Source: Spirochaetota bacterium (lineage in GTDB: Bacteria > Spirochaetota > Brachyspiria > Brachyspirales > JACRPF01). Taken from it: 64,000 bases of DNA. The stretch lies in the NCBI GenBank assembly GCA_016214035.1, contig JACRPF010000021.1:1-64000 (forward strand). The letters are read 5' to 3'. This document shows positions 9,832-19,502 of this stretch, piece by piece (the first letter of the stretch is position 1; the number at the start of each line of letters is the position of its first letter). The position numbers were made by a program, and so were the translations under genes. The notes beneath the pieces are model-generated. The model searched no databases. It saw only the letters and a list, made by a program, of their open reading frames with translations, and was not told the DNA's origin.

Positions 9832-12282
9832 ATGAAAAAAGCCATCCTTATCTGCATCATCTCCAGCATCGTCCCGTTCCTCTTTGCGTCCATCCTGTTC
9901 AACCGCAATAAAAAAACATTGCCGGGGTATGAACGCGCCAATCCAACCGACCGGAAGGCAACCAATTATCAGGGGTTTGAGACCATTGACGCAAACCATG
10001 ACGGTATTCCGGATATAGCCCTTACCGTTACCTACAGCGTACGGACGAATTTACAGATCACCGTCCGCGGCATCGGCCCGTCGATCATCGACAGTATGGC
10101 ATATACCTTCAGCGGCGACATCGATGAATCGGAGTATATCCCTTTTCAAAACTCATTCACCGTGCATAACGCGCTCATCGGTGACCTTACCCTGCAGGCA
10201 CGATTCAGATATAAAAACGGAAAAAAAACGCCGGTCATCACGAAACAATTCTTTGTATCGAATCAATCTCCCACGGCATCATTTCAGATCATCAGCGTCA
10301 ATTGGACGAACAAGCTGCTTGTCGCGACCAATTCTTACGATCCGGACGATACTATGCTCTGGTATGCATGGGATACGAACGGCGACGGGAATATCGATAT
10401 ACCCTATTCCACAACAGCGTCAACCAATATAGTTTTCACTTCGCTCGGATCAAATTTTATCACCCTGTTCGTCAAAGACAGTTTTGGATACAGCAACATC
10501 GTCTCGAATATCTGCTTCCGGACCAACATCACTCCCGTGGCCCAATTCACCATCACCGACATCAACTGGACCAACAAAATATTCAACGCCGCCGTAAGCT
10601 TTGACCCTGACGGAGGCACTCTGTATTATGCATGGGACCTTGACGGGAACGGCACGGCCGACACAGGATTCAGCAACAGCTTTATTTTATACACCAACTG
10701 GTATACATCACTCGGCACGAACAACGTAATGCTCTATGTGTCCGACGGCTTCGCCACGAATATATGCACGAACGTGTGCACACGGATAAAAGTCGTACCG
10801 ACCGCATCATTTGTTATCATCGACAGCAACCCTACAAATAAACAATTCGATGCATCATCCTGCTTCAATCCTGATAATTCAATCTCGGGATATGCCTGGG
10901 ATTTTGACGGCAACGGTTCGATCGACACATCATTCAGCACTAACAATATACTATTGACCTTTTATTATCAAACCCTCGGCACAAACAATGTCGTGCTTTA
11001 TGTAACTGATGGTTTTTCAACAAATGTAAAAACAAATGTATGTACAAGGACAAATACAGCTCCGGCGGCATCTTTTTTGATCAGTAATATCAATTCTACC
11101 AATATACAACTCGATGCATCGGCTTGCTACGATCCTGACGATTCCATTACCGGATACGCCTGGGATCTTGACGGTAATGGTACGCTTGATACCCTGTTTT
11201 CAATCAGCAATATGATATACACGGCCCTTTTCACCAATTTTGGATTCGGGTATGCGGTATTGTATGTAAAAGACCATTTTACTACGAACATGGCAAGCAA
11301 TATATGTTACCACACGAATTCCCCACCCTGTGCCGCTTTTACCATTACTCCTTCTAAAGGATCTACAAATTCTGTATATGAATTCAATGCAAGGGCGAGT
11401 TCAGACGCTGAAAGCAACATTGTATTATATCTATGGGATTTCAATTGCGACGGGATCTATGATGTAATGGTAACAAGCAATACGTATGCAACGAATTTCA
11501 CCACTAATACCGGCAACTATCAAATTGTACTGAACGTGACCGATACGGAAGGTGCCGCGAGCATCTTTACAAATGAGGTCACTGTACTTGCGATCCCCGA
11601 TGGGCTATCCTTCTGGAATACGCTGAACAACGGCGACGATATGGTGAACAATGGCTTCGGACCGCATCTTAATTTTCCGGATCAATGTTATTACAGTTTC
11701 GTCGCTGGTGTTCACAGTAATGCTATCGGCATCTCCAGCACCGGCGGTTCCGGCGGTCTTGTCTATTTTAGCGGTGCGGAGCAGGTTCTTAATGCCGAGA
11801 TCGGGACTATTGAAATGTGGGTAAAGATCGCGGATGATCCGGAAGCATACACGCATGGCGCGTATTGGCTATGGAACGGACCATATAATCCCAATGCGGC
11901 TTTCGGTGCCAATCTGTACTTTTGTGATCCGGCGTTTGACAACCAGTGGCTTGCAGGAAGTGTTGATTTTAACGGGGCATCTGTTGCGATCTCATATACA
12001 CCGACCAATGTGCGGAATGCACATGGATTTTTAAATCAGTGGCTCCACGTTGCACTCGTTTGGAACAGAACCGGTATCGGAGGTACATCTGACCGGCTTC
12101 GTATTTATTTGAATGGGACTATTGTAGCAGCAACAAATACATCCACATGGGGCACTACGACTTCCGGTGAGGTCTGGATGGGAAGCAGTATTGATTTCGC
12201 TGATGCAAATAAATTATGGATTGATAATGTAAAAGCATTCCGGATAGCCAAAACAAATTTTGCTGATCGTTTTATTGAATAA
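9832..12282 (+). CDS. Secreted PKD-repeat/LamG protein, paralogue 3 (five PKD repeats)
   Basis: This third tandem paralogue of 816 residues has signal peptide MKKAILICIISSIVPFLFAS, an N-terminal domain with DANHDGIPDI, five PKD-like repeats (about 144-587) and a LamG domain. Repeats three and four carry an extra cysteine in the FDASSCFNPD/LDASACYDPD strand that the other paralogues lack, which could allow a disulfide between or within repeats. It starts within 6 bp of the preceding stop. It is the last gene before a non-coding gap holding the next promoter. Confidence 0.8.
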   Translation: MKKAILICIISSIVPFLFASILFNRNKKTLPGYERANPTDRKATNYQGFETIDANHDGIPDIALTVTYSVRTNLQITVRGIGPSIIDSMAYTFSGDIDESEYIPFQNSFTVHNALIGDLTLQARFRYKNGKKTPVITKQFFVSNQSPTASFQIISVNWTNKLLVATNSYDPDDTMLWYAWDTNGDGNIDIPYSTTASTNIVFTSLGSNFITLFVKDSFGYSNIVSNICFRTNITPVAQFTITDINWTNKIFNAAVSFDPDGGTLYYAWDLDGNGTADTGFSNSFILYTNWYTSLGTNNVMLYVSDGFATNICTNVCTRIKVVPTASFVIIDSNPTNKQFDASSCFNPDNSISGYAWDFDGNGSIDTSFSTNNILLTFYYQTLGTNNVVLYVTDGFSTNVKTNVCTRTNTAPAASFLISNINSTNIQLDASACYDPDDSITGYAWDLDGNGTLDTLFSISNMIYTALFTNFGFGYAVLYVKDHFTTNMASNICYHTNSPPCAAFTITPSKGSTNSVYEFNARASSDAESNIVLYLWDFNCDGIYDVMVTSNTYATNFTTNTGNYQIVLNVTDTEGAASIFTNEVTVLAIPDGLSFWNTLNNGDDMVNNGFGPHLNFPDQCYYSFVAGVHSNAIGISSTGGSGGLVYFSGAEQVLNAEIGTIEMWVKIADDPEAYTHGAYWLWNGPYNPNAAFGANLYFCDPAFDNQWLAGSVDFNGASVAISYTPTNVRNAHGFLNQWLHVALVWNRTGIGGTSDRLRIYLNGTIVAATNTSTWGTTTSGEVWMGSSIDFADANKLWIDNVKAFRIAKTNFADRFIE

Positions 12283-12478
12283 CTGCAAGATATTCCTTAC
12301 TCGTCGAGACACAACACTATATGCACCATTATATAGGCATTATAAAGAATTTATTCGCCACATTCCGTATTTTGAAAAAAAACGTAAAACACATCCACCA
12401 TGATATACACTGAGTAACATCACTTCTATTTTTCTGACATGCATCTTGTGACTGATTTTTAAATAATCACAATAGTTT

Positions 12479-12494
12479 ATGCAAACGTTTTCAT
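12479..12494. promoter_or_regulatory. Palindromic operator ATGCAAACGTTTTCAT
   Basis: This is the second copy of the site at 2796-2811. Its symmetry is better (ATGNAAACGTTTNCAT), and its centre at 12486.5 is again exactly 35.5 bp before the -35 box. It lies in the 337-bp gap 12283-12619, which otherwise holds only the promoter and an untranslated leader. Confidence 0.6.
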
Positions 12495-12521
12495 ATTTTT
12501 TAAACTTTTCCCTGTTTTGTG

Positions 12522-12550
12522 TTGACAATAATTAAATATTTCGCTAAACT
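12522..12550 (+). promoter_or_regulatory. Sigma70-type promoter of the second secreted-protein operon
   Basis: TTGACA, 17 bp, TAAACT. Transcription would start near 12557, about 63 nt before the first gene. The next genes follow at short spacings up to 32687, so this promoter may serve about 20 kb. Confidence 0.75.
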
Positions 12551-12619
12551 GAGCCGCGCATTGAAACATGAGTATAAACAATTTCGCCTGGCCGGGAACT
12601 AATACAGAAAGGATCGACA

Positions 12620-13663
12620 ATGTTTCTGAAACTAATAAAAAGCAGCAATCCGAAGGATATATGTGTGCCGATGATAATCAAATCTTTTTTGGCCATCCTC
12701 TTCTCAGCATCGATCTTCGCTCAGATACCGACCATAATGCGCTACCAGGGATTCATGTACAGCAACGGTACGCCATATACTGGGAGCGCAGATTTCATCT
12801 TTCAAATATACGACGCACCGGCTGGCGGATTTCTCCTCTGGTCAAGCACAAATGGAATTACATATGATACGCTTGCAGTATCCAACGGCATCTTCACATA
12901 CATCCTTGGCTCCAGCAACTCACTTACCAATCTCTTTTGGACAGGGAACGGAACGTTCCTTCAGATAGTTTATAAAATGCCCGCCGGAACAGGTAACTGG
13001 ACAACGAATACATCACGCATACAATTTATTGCAGCACCCTACGCTTTTGCTGCCGAACGGTCACTTGATTCAAATCCTGTAGGAACGATCCTGCCCTACT
13101 ATGGAAATGCAAATCATCTGACAAACACGTACAACAACCGGTATCTTATCTGCGATGGACGATCGATCGGTAAAAGCAACAGCGGTGCGTCGAACTCGGG
13201 TGATCTCTATAAGGACTTATACCTGTTGATATACCAAATAAACAGCAATGCGGATTATGCAGCAGCAACCAATGCATGGATGAATAACCGGCTCGTTGTA
13301 TTACCCGATATGCGCGGCAGATTTTTACGCGGGAATGACGGCAGTGCGGGACGCGATCCGAATAAAACGGCACGGTCAAACGAAACGGGAACGATAATCG
13401 GCGACAGGATAGGCAGTGTGCAGGGGGACACCTTTCAGGGCCATTGGCATGAACTGCGGAAGGATGAGACAAATGTCTCCGGCATATCTCCGAGCGGATA
13501 TGGCTCGACCGGATTTGTCAACCCCGGCGCGACGCATGTTTTCACCGGAGCAATCGCTAAAGATATGTTACCCGACACATCGATTGTTTCAAATAAAGAC
13601 CCGCGAAATACAAATGAAACAAGACCAAAGAATATTTCAATAAACTACATCATCAAATATTAA
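12620..13663 (+). CDS. Secreted tail-collar-domain protein 1
   Basis: This protein of 347 residues has a signal peptide (SFLAILFSASIFAQ). The YQG domain (about 35-145: PTIMRYQGFMYSNGTPYTGSADFIFQIYD ending APYAFAAERS) is common at the N-terminus of secreted bacterial proteins. The C-terminal half (from about 153: GTILPYYG, VLPDMRGRFLRG, GHWH, NETRPKNISINYIIKY) matches the phage tail collar fold that caps tail fibres. The start has AAAGGA five bases upstream; ATG 12671 would give a shorter signal peptide. No phage structural genes are nearby, so this looks like a domesticated fibre tip on a secreted protein. Confidence 0.75.
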   Translation: MFLKLIKSSNPKDICVPMIIKSFLAILFSASIFAQIPTIMRYQGFMYSNGTPYTGSADFIFQIYDAPAGGFLLWSSTNGITYDTLAVSNGIFTYILGSSNSLTNLFWTGNGTFLQIVYKMPAGTGNWTTNTSRIQFIAAPYAFAAERSLDSNPVGTILPYYGNANHLTNTYNNRYLICDGRSIGKSNSGASNSGDLYKDLYLLIYQINSNADYAAATNAWMNNRLVVLPDMRGRFLRGNDGSAGRDPNKTARSNETGTIIGDRIGSVQGDTFQGHWHELRKDETNVSGISPSGYGSTGFVNPGATHVFTGAIAKDMLPDTSIVSNKDPRNTNETRPKNISINYIIKY

Positions 13664-13685
13664 AAAAAGCGCAGAGGAGATCCAG

Positions 13686-14678
13686 ATGGCTATTCATAAA
13701 ATCATTCTTTCTTTCATGATACTGTCCGCAGCGGCGCTCTCACAGATACCGGCCGTCATGCATTATCAGGGTTATATCACCAGTAACGGAACTCCCTATA
13801 CGGGAAATGCCGATGTCGTTTTCCACTTGTACGACAATCCGAGCAACGGCAATCCGCTCTGGACCAGCACGAATGCTGCAAATCCCGTTGCGGAAACCGT
13901 TCAAGTAATAACCGGTGTCTACAGCTATCTGCTAGGATCAAAGAACCCTTTGACCAATATTCGCTGGACGGGCAACGGCACGTATCTGCAGATCATGACA
14001 CGAATATCCGGCGGGACATGGGGCACGAATGCATCACGCGTACAATTTATTTCCGTACCCTATGCATTCGCCGCAGAACGATCACTGGATTCAAATCCGG
14101 TCGGGACAATACTCCCGTTTTATGGAACCGAAACGTACCTTAACAGCATGTATAATAATCACTATTTACCTTGCGACGGGGCAACAATTGGAAGATCCGG
14201 AAGTCCTGCGACAAGGGCAAATAATGCATATAAAGACCTTTTTATACAGATCTATCTTGTGGACAATACCAACAAAACACCTGAGCAGGCGAAAACGGCA
14301 TGGGAGGCCGGCAATATAATTGCATTGCCTGACATGCGCGGCAGATTTTTGCGCGGTATAAATGACGGAACTAACAGAGACCCGGATGCATCGATGAGAA
14401 AAAATGAATCGGGAACAATCATCGGCGACCGTATTGGAAGTATTCAAGAAGACGCATTTCAAGGACATTGGCATCTTGTCCGGAGAGATTATTACAATGA
14501 CAGCTGTATTGCGCCTGGAGGAAACGGCACATCGGGTTTTGTAAATCCCGGTGCCACGCATAATTTCGCGCCAGCAAAAGCAAAAGATCTCCTCAACGAT
14601 ACGGTGAACGGAGACCCCCGTGCATCATCGGAAACACGCCCCAAAAACATCTCGGTATACTTTATCATAAAATATTGA
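13686..14678 (+). CDS. Secreted tail-collar-domain protein 2
   Basis: This 330-residue paralogue of the preceding gene has signal peptide MAIHKIILSFMILSAAALSQ, a YQG domain (about 20-135) and a tail-collar-like C-terminal half (GTILPFYG from about 139, LPDMRGRFLRG near 214, GHWH, SETRPKNISVYFIIKY at the end). GAGGAGA six bases before the ATG is one of the best ribosome-binding sites in the operon. It lies 22 bp after paralogue 1. The pair probably arose by duplication and may form mixed trimers; that is inference from tail-fibre biology. Confidence 0.75.
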   Translation: MAIHKIILSFMILSAAALSQIPAVMHYQGYITSNGTPYTGNADVVFHLYDNPSNGNPLWTSTNAANPVAETVQVITGVYSYLLGSKNPLTNIRWTGNGTYLQIMTRISGGTWGTNASRVQFISVPYAFAAERSLDSNPVGTILPFYGTETYLNSMYNNHYLPCDGATIGRSGSPATRANNAYKDLFIQIYLVDNTNKTPEQAKTAWEAGNIIALPDMRGRFLRGINDGTNRDPDASMRKNESGTIIGDRIGSIQEDAFQGHWHLVRRDYYNDSCIAPGGNGTSGFVNPGATHNFAPAKAKDLLNDTVNGDPRASSETRPKNISVYFIIKY

Positions 14679-14710
14679 GCGTTATTGTGAAGGACGTATG
14701 AACAATTACC

Positions 14711-17700
14711 ATGTGGAGAGATATAGTGATTCACTATTCATCAAAAAGTAAGCGCCTCAAACACAACGTTAAACCGGTAGAAAAGATTGCATGCGTCACC
14801 CTGGGGATGTTGCTCTCCATTTCCGTACTATCTTTTCCGGCATGGACCACATTCCGCGGCGCAAATAATTATGCATTCGAATCCGTTTATATTCCGGGCA
14901 CAAACTATGCAATTGACACACTTCGTCCGAGCAATACCGACTATGTCTCCAGCTACTCATTTGCCGCACGCGACCATCTTATTTATGGTGTCCGTCAAAA
15001 CCGTTATGTATACGGATATGACACGATTAACCTCACCAATATTTTCGAGTGCGACCTCGGCACGTATACCATCTCTCCGCTCTATATTTATTCAAGCGCT
15101 TTATTCGTCTCCGGTGCCGACGGGTTCATCCACCGCATCGACAGGACAACAGGCATTATCAGCGAACGTATAAAAATAAACGATGGGCTTGTGAGCGGCA
15201 TACTGATCGCGAACGGCGGAACGAACCTTGTCCTTCGCAATGGAAAAAGCGCTACGCTGCTCGGTGCACGAAAACGGACGACGACCGGTTTTTCCAGAGC
15301 TGCGTTCACCATCAATGCCGGGCTGACCATATCCGGTGCCGACGATGGAACGGTCACGATAGTCACCAATACAACGAACGTTATCGGAATATTCCGGGCA
15401 TCCAATGCGGTCACCGGCTCCATCATCAGCGCTGTCATCAATAATACCAATTATATATCGTTTATCGACGACAGCGGTATTGTATATTGCATCTCAACGA
15501 ACGGCACGCTGCGGTGGCAGTATACCGGCATGTCCAATGTGATTCCGTACGCCGCATATTATTCGTGGGCAAACAGACTTATCATCGCATCCGCATCTGG
15601 CGACCTTTGTTCGCTGTACATCACCAACGGCGCGGTTACATTCATGGCTAATATCGGCACCGGCATCACTACGCCACCCACGATTGTCCGAGACCGTATA
15701 GCGGTCGGCACGACAAACAATCTTCTTGCTATTCGCAACCTCGGTAACGGATCATTGATAAGCACTATCGCATTACCGAATATGATCTCCGATGAGATAG
15801 CTGTATGCGACCGGGGCATGGTCACGACGCTCGTTGACGGACGCGTAATGCTCGTCCGCAATGCCTTTGAAGCTGTGCTCCCGCCGGACCAGATACGTGT
15901 AAATAATACCAATTCGCCGATCATTGACCTCATCAACGATAAAATCTCCTGGCGCTTTAACCATACCGAGACGGGACAGAAGCAGAGCGCGTACCAATAC
16001 GAATTTTCAACAAATACAGATTTCTATTCGCTCTCCTACGACAGCGGAAAGTTGTCATCGACGAATTCAAACATCACGCTGGCAACGGGAGTATCGGACG
16101 GCACCTATTTTCTGCGTGTACGCACCTGGGATACGAACGACCGGGCCGGGCTATATTCAACCGGCACCAACAAGTTTTATGTTGACAGAACGAAACCGAT
16201 CATCAGCGCCAAATATGTCATCAATTCCGTGACCAACAGTGCGTCCACAACGAATTACATCAGCAATGCGTCATTTTCACTCATCGTTAACGCAGTCGAT
16301 ACGAATGTAAATGGCGTCATGTCGGACATAAGCAACCGCTGCTATTCAACGAACGGCACTACGTGGTATTCCTACGTGAATCCGGTCATTATCCCGCTCG
16401 CGGACGGTGTACCATTGACGGTATGGTACGCAAGCTACGACAACGCAGGTAACAGCAACACGAATAGATTTATTGCCATCCGTGACAACACACCGCCCGA
16501 AGCCGGGCATACCGCAGATCCTGCGACATTTCCGGGGCCCACAATGACATTCGGGCTTACCACTACGGCGTTTCGCGTCACTGCATCCGATGCCGCCGTC
16601 GGCATGAAATCGGTTTTCTATTCAATAGATACCGCACCATTTTCCGGGCATACCGGAAGCAGTTCGCCGGCCTTTTCTTTACCTGAAGGCGATCATCTGA
16701 TACGTTATTTTGCCGAGGACAAACTCGGCAACATCTGTTCCACGAACAGTTTCCAGGTGACCATCATCAATCCTGCAAGCAATATCGTCCGCAGTACCGC
16801 GATGAAAATTCCGTATATCGCCGCAAGTACCGGATATACCAACCTGTCATATATCGGCGAACATTACCTTATTTATTTCAATGACCCAGTTCGCGCCGGC
16901 ATATCGCTTGAGACACCGGCACCGCCGGTCATGATGATGGCGGCTGCAGCTCCGGCATCATCGATGTATATCTCTAATGGCGGGCCAATACCGGCACCAT
17001 CAAAAGGAAAGACTGTACCGGAAGAACCAACTGTACCGGTCATCATGCCGCCGAGTGAGATCATCATAAATAATGACTCAACCGCCCCGAAGATAACCAT
17101 CGGCACGGTGACAAACGGAGGCATATACGCTCCCGGCATAACACCGCTCATCTCCGTAACAGATGACAGTGTGTTCAGCACGGTCATTACGCTTAACGGA
17201 ATGGCATTCTCATCCGGCACACCTGTTCAAAAAGACGGGTTGTATATCCTCACCGCATATGCCGTTGACACCACCGGTAACGAGACAAACAGATCGATAA
17301 CCTTCACTGTGGACGGAACGGCACCCGATATCACCGTTACAGGCGTCACTAATAACGGATCTTATAACAGAAACGTCACCGTATCGTCCTCGTTTTCCGA
17401 TAAGAATCTGAGCCGTTCGTTTGCTACATTGAACGGGAATCCACTTACAAAAAGCATTACCCTGTCCGCGGAAGGGCTCTATATCATTCATGCGGAAGCA
17501 TATGACGCCGCGGGAAACACCTCGATGAAAGAAGTACGTTTCACGATTGACAAAACTCTTCCGATTATCCTCGTGCAAGGCGTCATCAACGATGCAGCTT
17601 ATACACGTGCGTCCATAGATGTCCGTATTTATGAGGACAATCTGAACATCTCGAAAAGTTCTCTCGCGCTCAACTCAAATGATTACATAACCACGCTCGT

Positions 17701-18640
17701 TTTCTCGGCCGATGAGAACAATATCAGTCATTTCTTCACCCATATCGGCCCCGTCACCAATGAGGGAACATATAGTCTTACCCATTTCATGCAGGACAAC
17801 GCCGGCAATACGGTGTCAAACCGCGTGCAGTTCTCCATCCGTCCGTTCTATCCGCAAAGCAACCTGTTACTCTACGCTTCATTCGATAAGACGACCGCAG
17901 CTTCATTCGCGAAAGGCGACTCAAACGATTACTCCGGTGTCCGGACGCTTGTGAAGGGCGGGTTCATCAGCAATTGCGTTGCACCGGGTATCACATCCGG
18001 CGACGTTGTGGTACAGTACCGGTCTATGAGCAACATTTCCGCCGACAAAGGTACTGTTTCGTTCTGGGTGAAACCGGCATGGCAAACGCCGGAGGTAAAA
18101 GGGAACTACCTTTTCACCTTGAACAATAATCCCAACAGTCTCGACATGCTTGCCGCGCATGTAACACGCACGAACGGATTGACCTTCAGCGTCAAGAACT
18201 CGCAGCAGAAAGCTTTCATTGCAACAAACAGAACGAACTGGTGGACGAACAATATTTGGACACATGTATCATTCACCTGGGATTTCGGCGCACAGACTGC
18301 CGCCATGTATGTGAACGGCATAAAAACGGGCAGCACCGCACTCTCAGGCACACCGCGCAGCGATATGTACTGGCTGTGTTTTGCCGCCGGTGAACTATCC
18401 GGCAGCTGGCAGACACTGAAAGGATATATGGATGAAGCGCGCGTGTACGACCGGGCGCTCAGCGAACAGGAGATCGCCTCGCTGTATTCATTCTATATCC
18501 CGCAGGTGACGAATGCATCACCCAAAACCACAAATGCTGTTCCGATGACGTTGCAGCAGGCAGTCCCGCTGAATATTGGGCCATCATTAGCATCAGATCC
18601 GGATGAAGTTGTATTCCGTGAAGGAACGGGAAAAGAATGA
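14711..18640 (+). CDS. Large secreted propeller/fibronectin/Ig-like/LamG protein
   Basis: This protein of 1309 residues has a signal-anchor-like segment (IACVTLGMLLSISVLSF, about 29-45). A PQQ-type beta-propeller follows (about 57-390), then a fibronectin-like domain (about 395-500), Ig-like segments (500-730), a Met/Ala/Pro-rich linker (about 735-790), Ig-like repeats (790-1045) and a LamG domain (about 1047-1257, ending GYMDEARVYDRALSEQEIASLY). It is the intact paralogue of the IS-truncated gene at 104-2668. The start is uncertain: a good ribosome-binding site (GAAGGA) serves a 17-codon frame from 14698 that overlaps this start, so translation may be coupled or may begin further in. It overlaps the next gene by ATGA. 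Confidence 0.75.
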   Translation: MWRDIVIHYSSKSKRLKHNVKPVEKIACVTLGMLLSISVLSFPAWTTFRGANNYAFESVYIPGTNYAIDTLRPSNTDYVSSYSFAARDHLIYGVRQNRYVYGYDTINLTNIFECDLGTYTISPLYIYSSALFVSGADGFIHRIDRTTGIISERIKINDGLVSGILIANGGTNLVLRNGKSATLLGARKRTTTGFSRAAFTINAGLTISGADDGTVTIVTNTTNVIGIFRASNAVTGSIISAVINNTNYISFIDDSGIVYCISTNGTLRWQYTGMSNVIPYAAYYSWANRLIIASASGDLCSLYITNGAVTFMANIGTGITTPPTIVRDRIAVGTTNNLLAIRNLGNGSLISTIALPNMISDEIAVCDRGMVTTLVDGRVMLVRNAFEAVLPPDQIRVNNTNSPIIDLINDKISWRFNHTETGQKQSAYQYEFSTNTDFYSLSYDSGKLSSTNSNITLATGVSDGTYFLRVRTWDTNDRAGLYSTGTNKFYVDRTKPIISAKYVINSVTNSASTTNYISNASFSLIVNAVDTNVNGVMSDISNRCYSTNGTTWYSYVNPVIIPLADGVPLTVWYASYDNAGNSNTNRFIAIRDNTPPEAGHTADPATFPGPTMTFGLTTTAFRVTASDAAVGMKSVFYSIDTAPFSGHTGSSSPAFSLPEGDHLIRYFAEDKLGNICSTNSFQVTIINPASNIVRSTAMKIPYIAASTGYTNLSYIGEHYLIYFNDPVRAGISLETPAPPVMMMAAAAPASSMYISNGGPIPAPSKGKTVPEEPTVPVIMPPSEIIINNDSTAPKITIGTVTNGGIYAPGITPLISVTDDSVFSTVITLNGMAFSSGTPVQKDGLYILTAYAVDTTGNETNRSITFTVDGTAPDITVTGVTNNGSYNRNVTVSSSFSDKNLSRSFATLNGNPLTKSITLSAEGLYIIHAEAYDAAGNTSMKEVRFTIDKTLPIILVQGVINDAAYTRASIDVRIYEDNLNISKSSLALNSNDYITTLVFSADENNISHFFTHIGPVTNEGTYSLTHFMQDNAGNTVSNRVQFSIRPFYPQSNLLLYASFDKTTAASFAKGDSNDYSGVRTLVKGGFISNCVAPGITSGDVVVQYRSMSNISADKGTVSFWVKPAWQTPEVKGNYLFTLNNNPNSLDMLAAHVTRTNGLTFSVKNSQQKAFIATNRTNWWTNNIWTHVSFTWDFGAQTAAMYVNGIKTGSTALSGTPRSDMYWLCFAAGELSGSWQTLKGYMDEARVYDRALSEQEIASLYSFYIPQVTNASPKTTNAVPMTLQQAVPLNIGPSLASDPDEVVFREGTGKE

Positions 18641-19479
18641 CATCTATGCGTACACGTTTTTTTATTCTCGTACTTCCTGTGTTCTGCCTATCGATATCTG
18701 CATCGGATATAAATTCAATGCTTACCAATTACAAGTTGACCGACCAGCAAAGATCGGTCGCCGTTTCAATGCTCCGTGAATGGCAAACGCCCTATGGGCT
18801 GCCTATGTCCCTGTATGACACGATCTCGAACGCTATACCCTGCCGGCAATGCGAAGACATCGCCAAAGGCATATTGTTCCTGGCTTCACAGAACATGCAG
18901 CGCGCTGAGATCACAAAAATCATACTTTCGCGACAGGAAGAACGATATTCGCGCATCGACTTTACCGAGGGTTTTGTATCGTATGGCTTTACACCGGGCA
19001 TATCACCGACATTCGGATCAGTGAACGGGCGGGTGAAAGCAGTTCTATTCCTTTCGTACACATGCGCTTATTGTTCGGTGATGTATAACACGGTAAAAGA
19101 ACTTGCGCTTAAATATAAAAATGAGATCTCGCTTACGATAAAGCATATGGCATCCACAACAAACGACCCTTACGCACGAGCAGCACTTGCAGCGCAAGCA
19201 CGGGGTAAGTATGCCGATATGGCAGACCTGTTATTCACCACGAACACTGCGACAAAAGACATCTATGGATTTGCTCAAAAAATAGACATCGATATGGAAA
19301 CATTTAAAAAAGATATGGAATCATCGAACATCATCGCCCAGCTTGCATCGGACATCGATGATTCAACACGGGTATATGTCACCGGCACGCCGGCGTTATT
19401 CATCAACGGGAAACGCTTCCGCGGCTCAGCACAAATGGCAAGTAATCTTATCACACAGCAAATAGGTATTAAACCATGA
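18637..19479 (+). CDS. Secreted DsbA/thioredoxin-4-like disulfide oxidoreductase
   Basis: This protein of 280 residues has a signal peptide (RFFILVLPVFCLSISA). A helical N-terminal segment contains an extra CRQC pair, and a thioredoxin-fold domain carries CAYC at 143-146 and the cis-proline motif TGTPALFINGKRF near 252. These are hallmarks of DsbA/DsbG-like thiol oxidoreductases with a DsbA-like insertion, acting outside the cytoplasm. The gene overlaps the stop of the 1309-residue protein (ATGA) and is overlapped by the region upstream of the beta-helix gene, so it is firmly inside the operon. The next two products carry six-cysteine clusters, which makes them likely clients. Confidence 0.8.
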   Translation: MTSMRTRFFILVLPVFCLSISASDINSMLTNYKLTDQQRSVAVSMLREWQTPYGLPMSLYDTISNAIPCRQCEDIAKGILFLASQNMQRAEITKIILSRQEERYSRIDFTEGFVSYGFTPGISPTFGSVNGRVKAVLFLSYTCAYCSVMYNTVKELALKYKNEISLTIKHMASTTNDPYARAALAAQARGKYADMADLLFTTNTATKDIYGFAQKIDIDMETFKKDMESSNIIAQLASDIDDSTRVYVTGTPALFINGKRFRGSAQMASNLITQQIGIKP

Positions 19480-19502
19480 AAACACCAACAGGAGAACATA
19501 AC

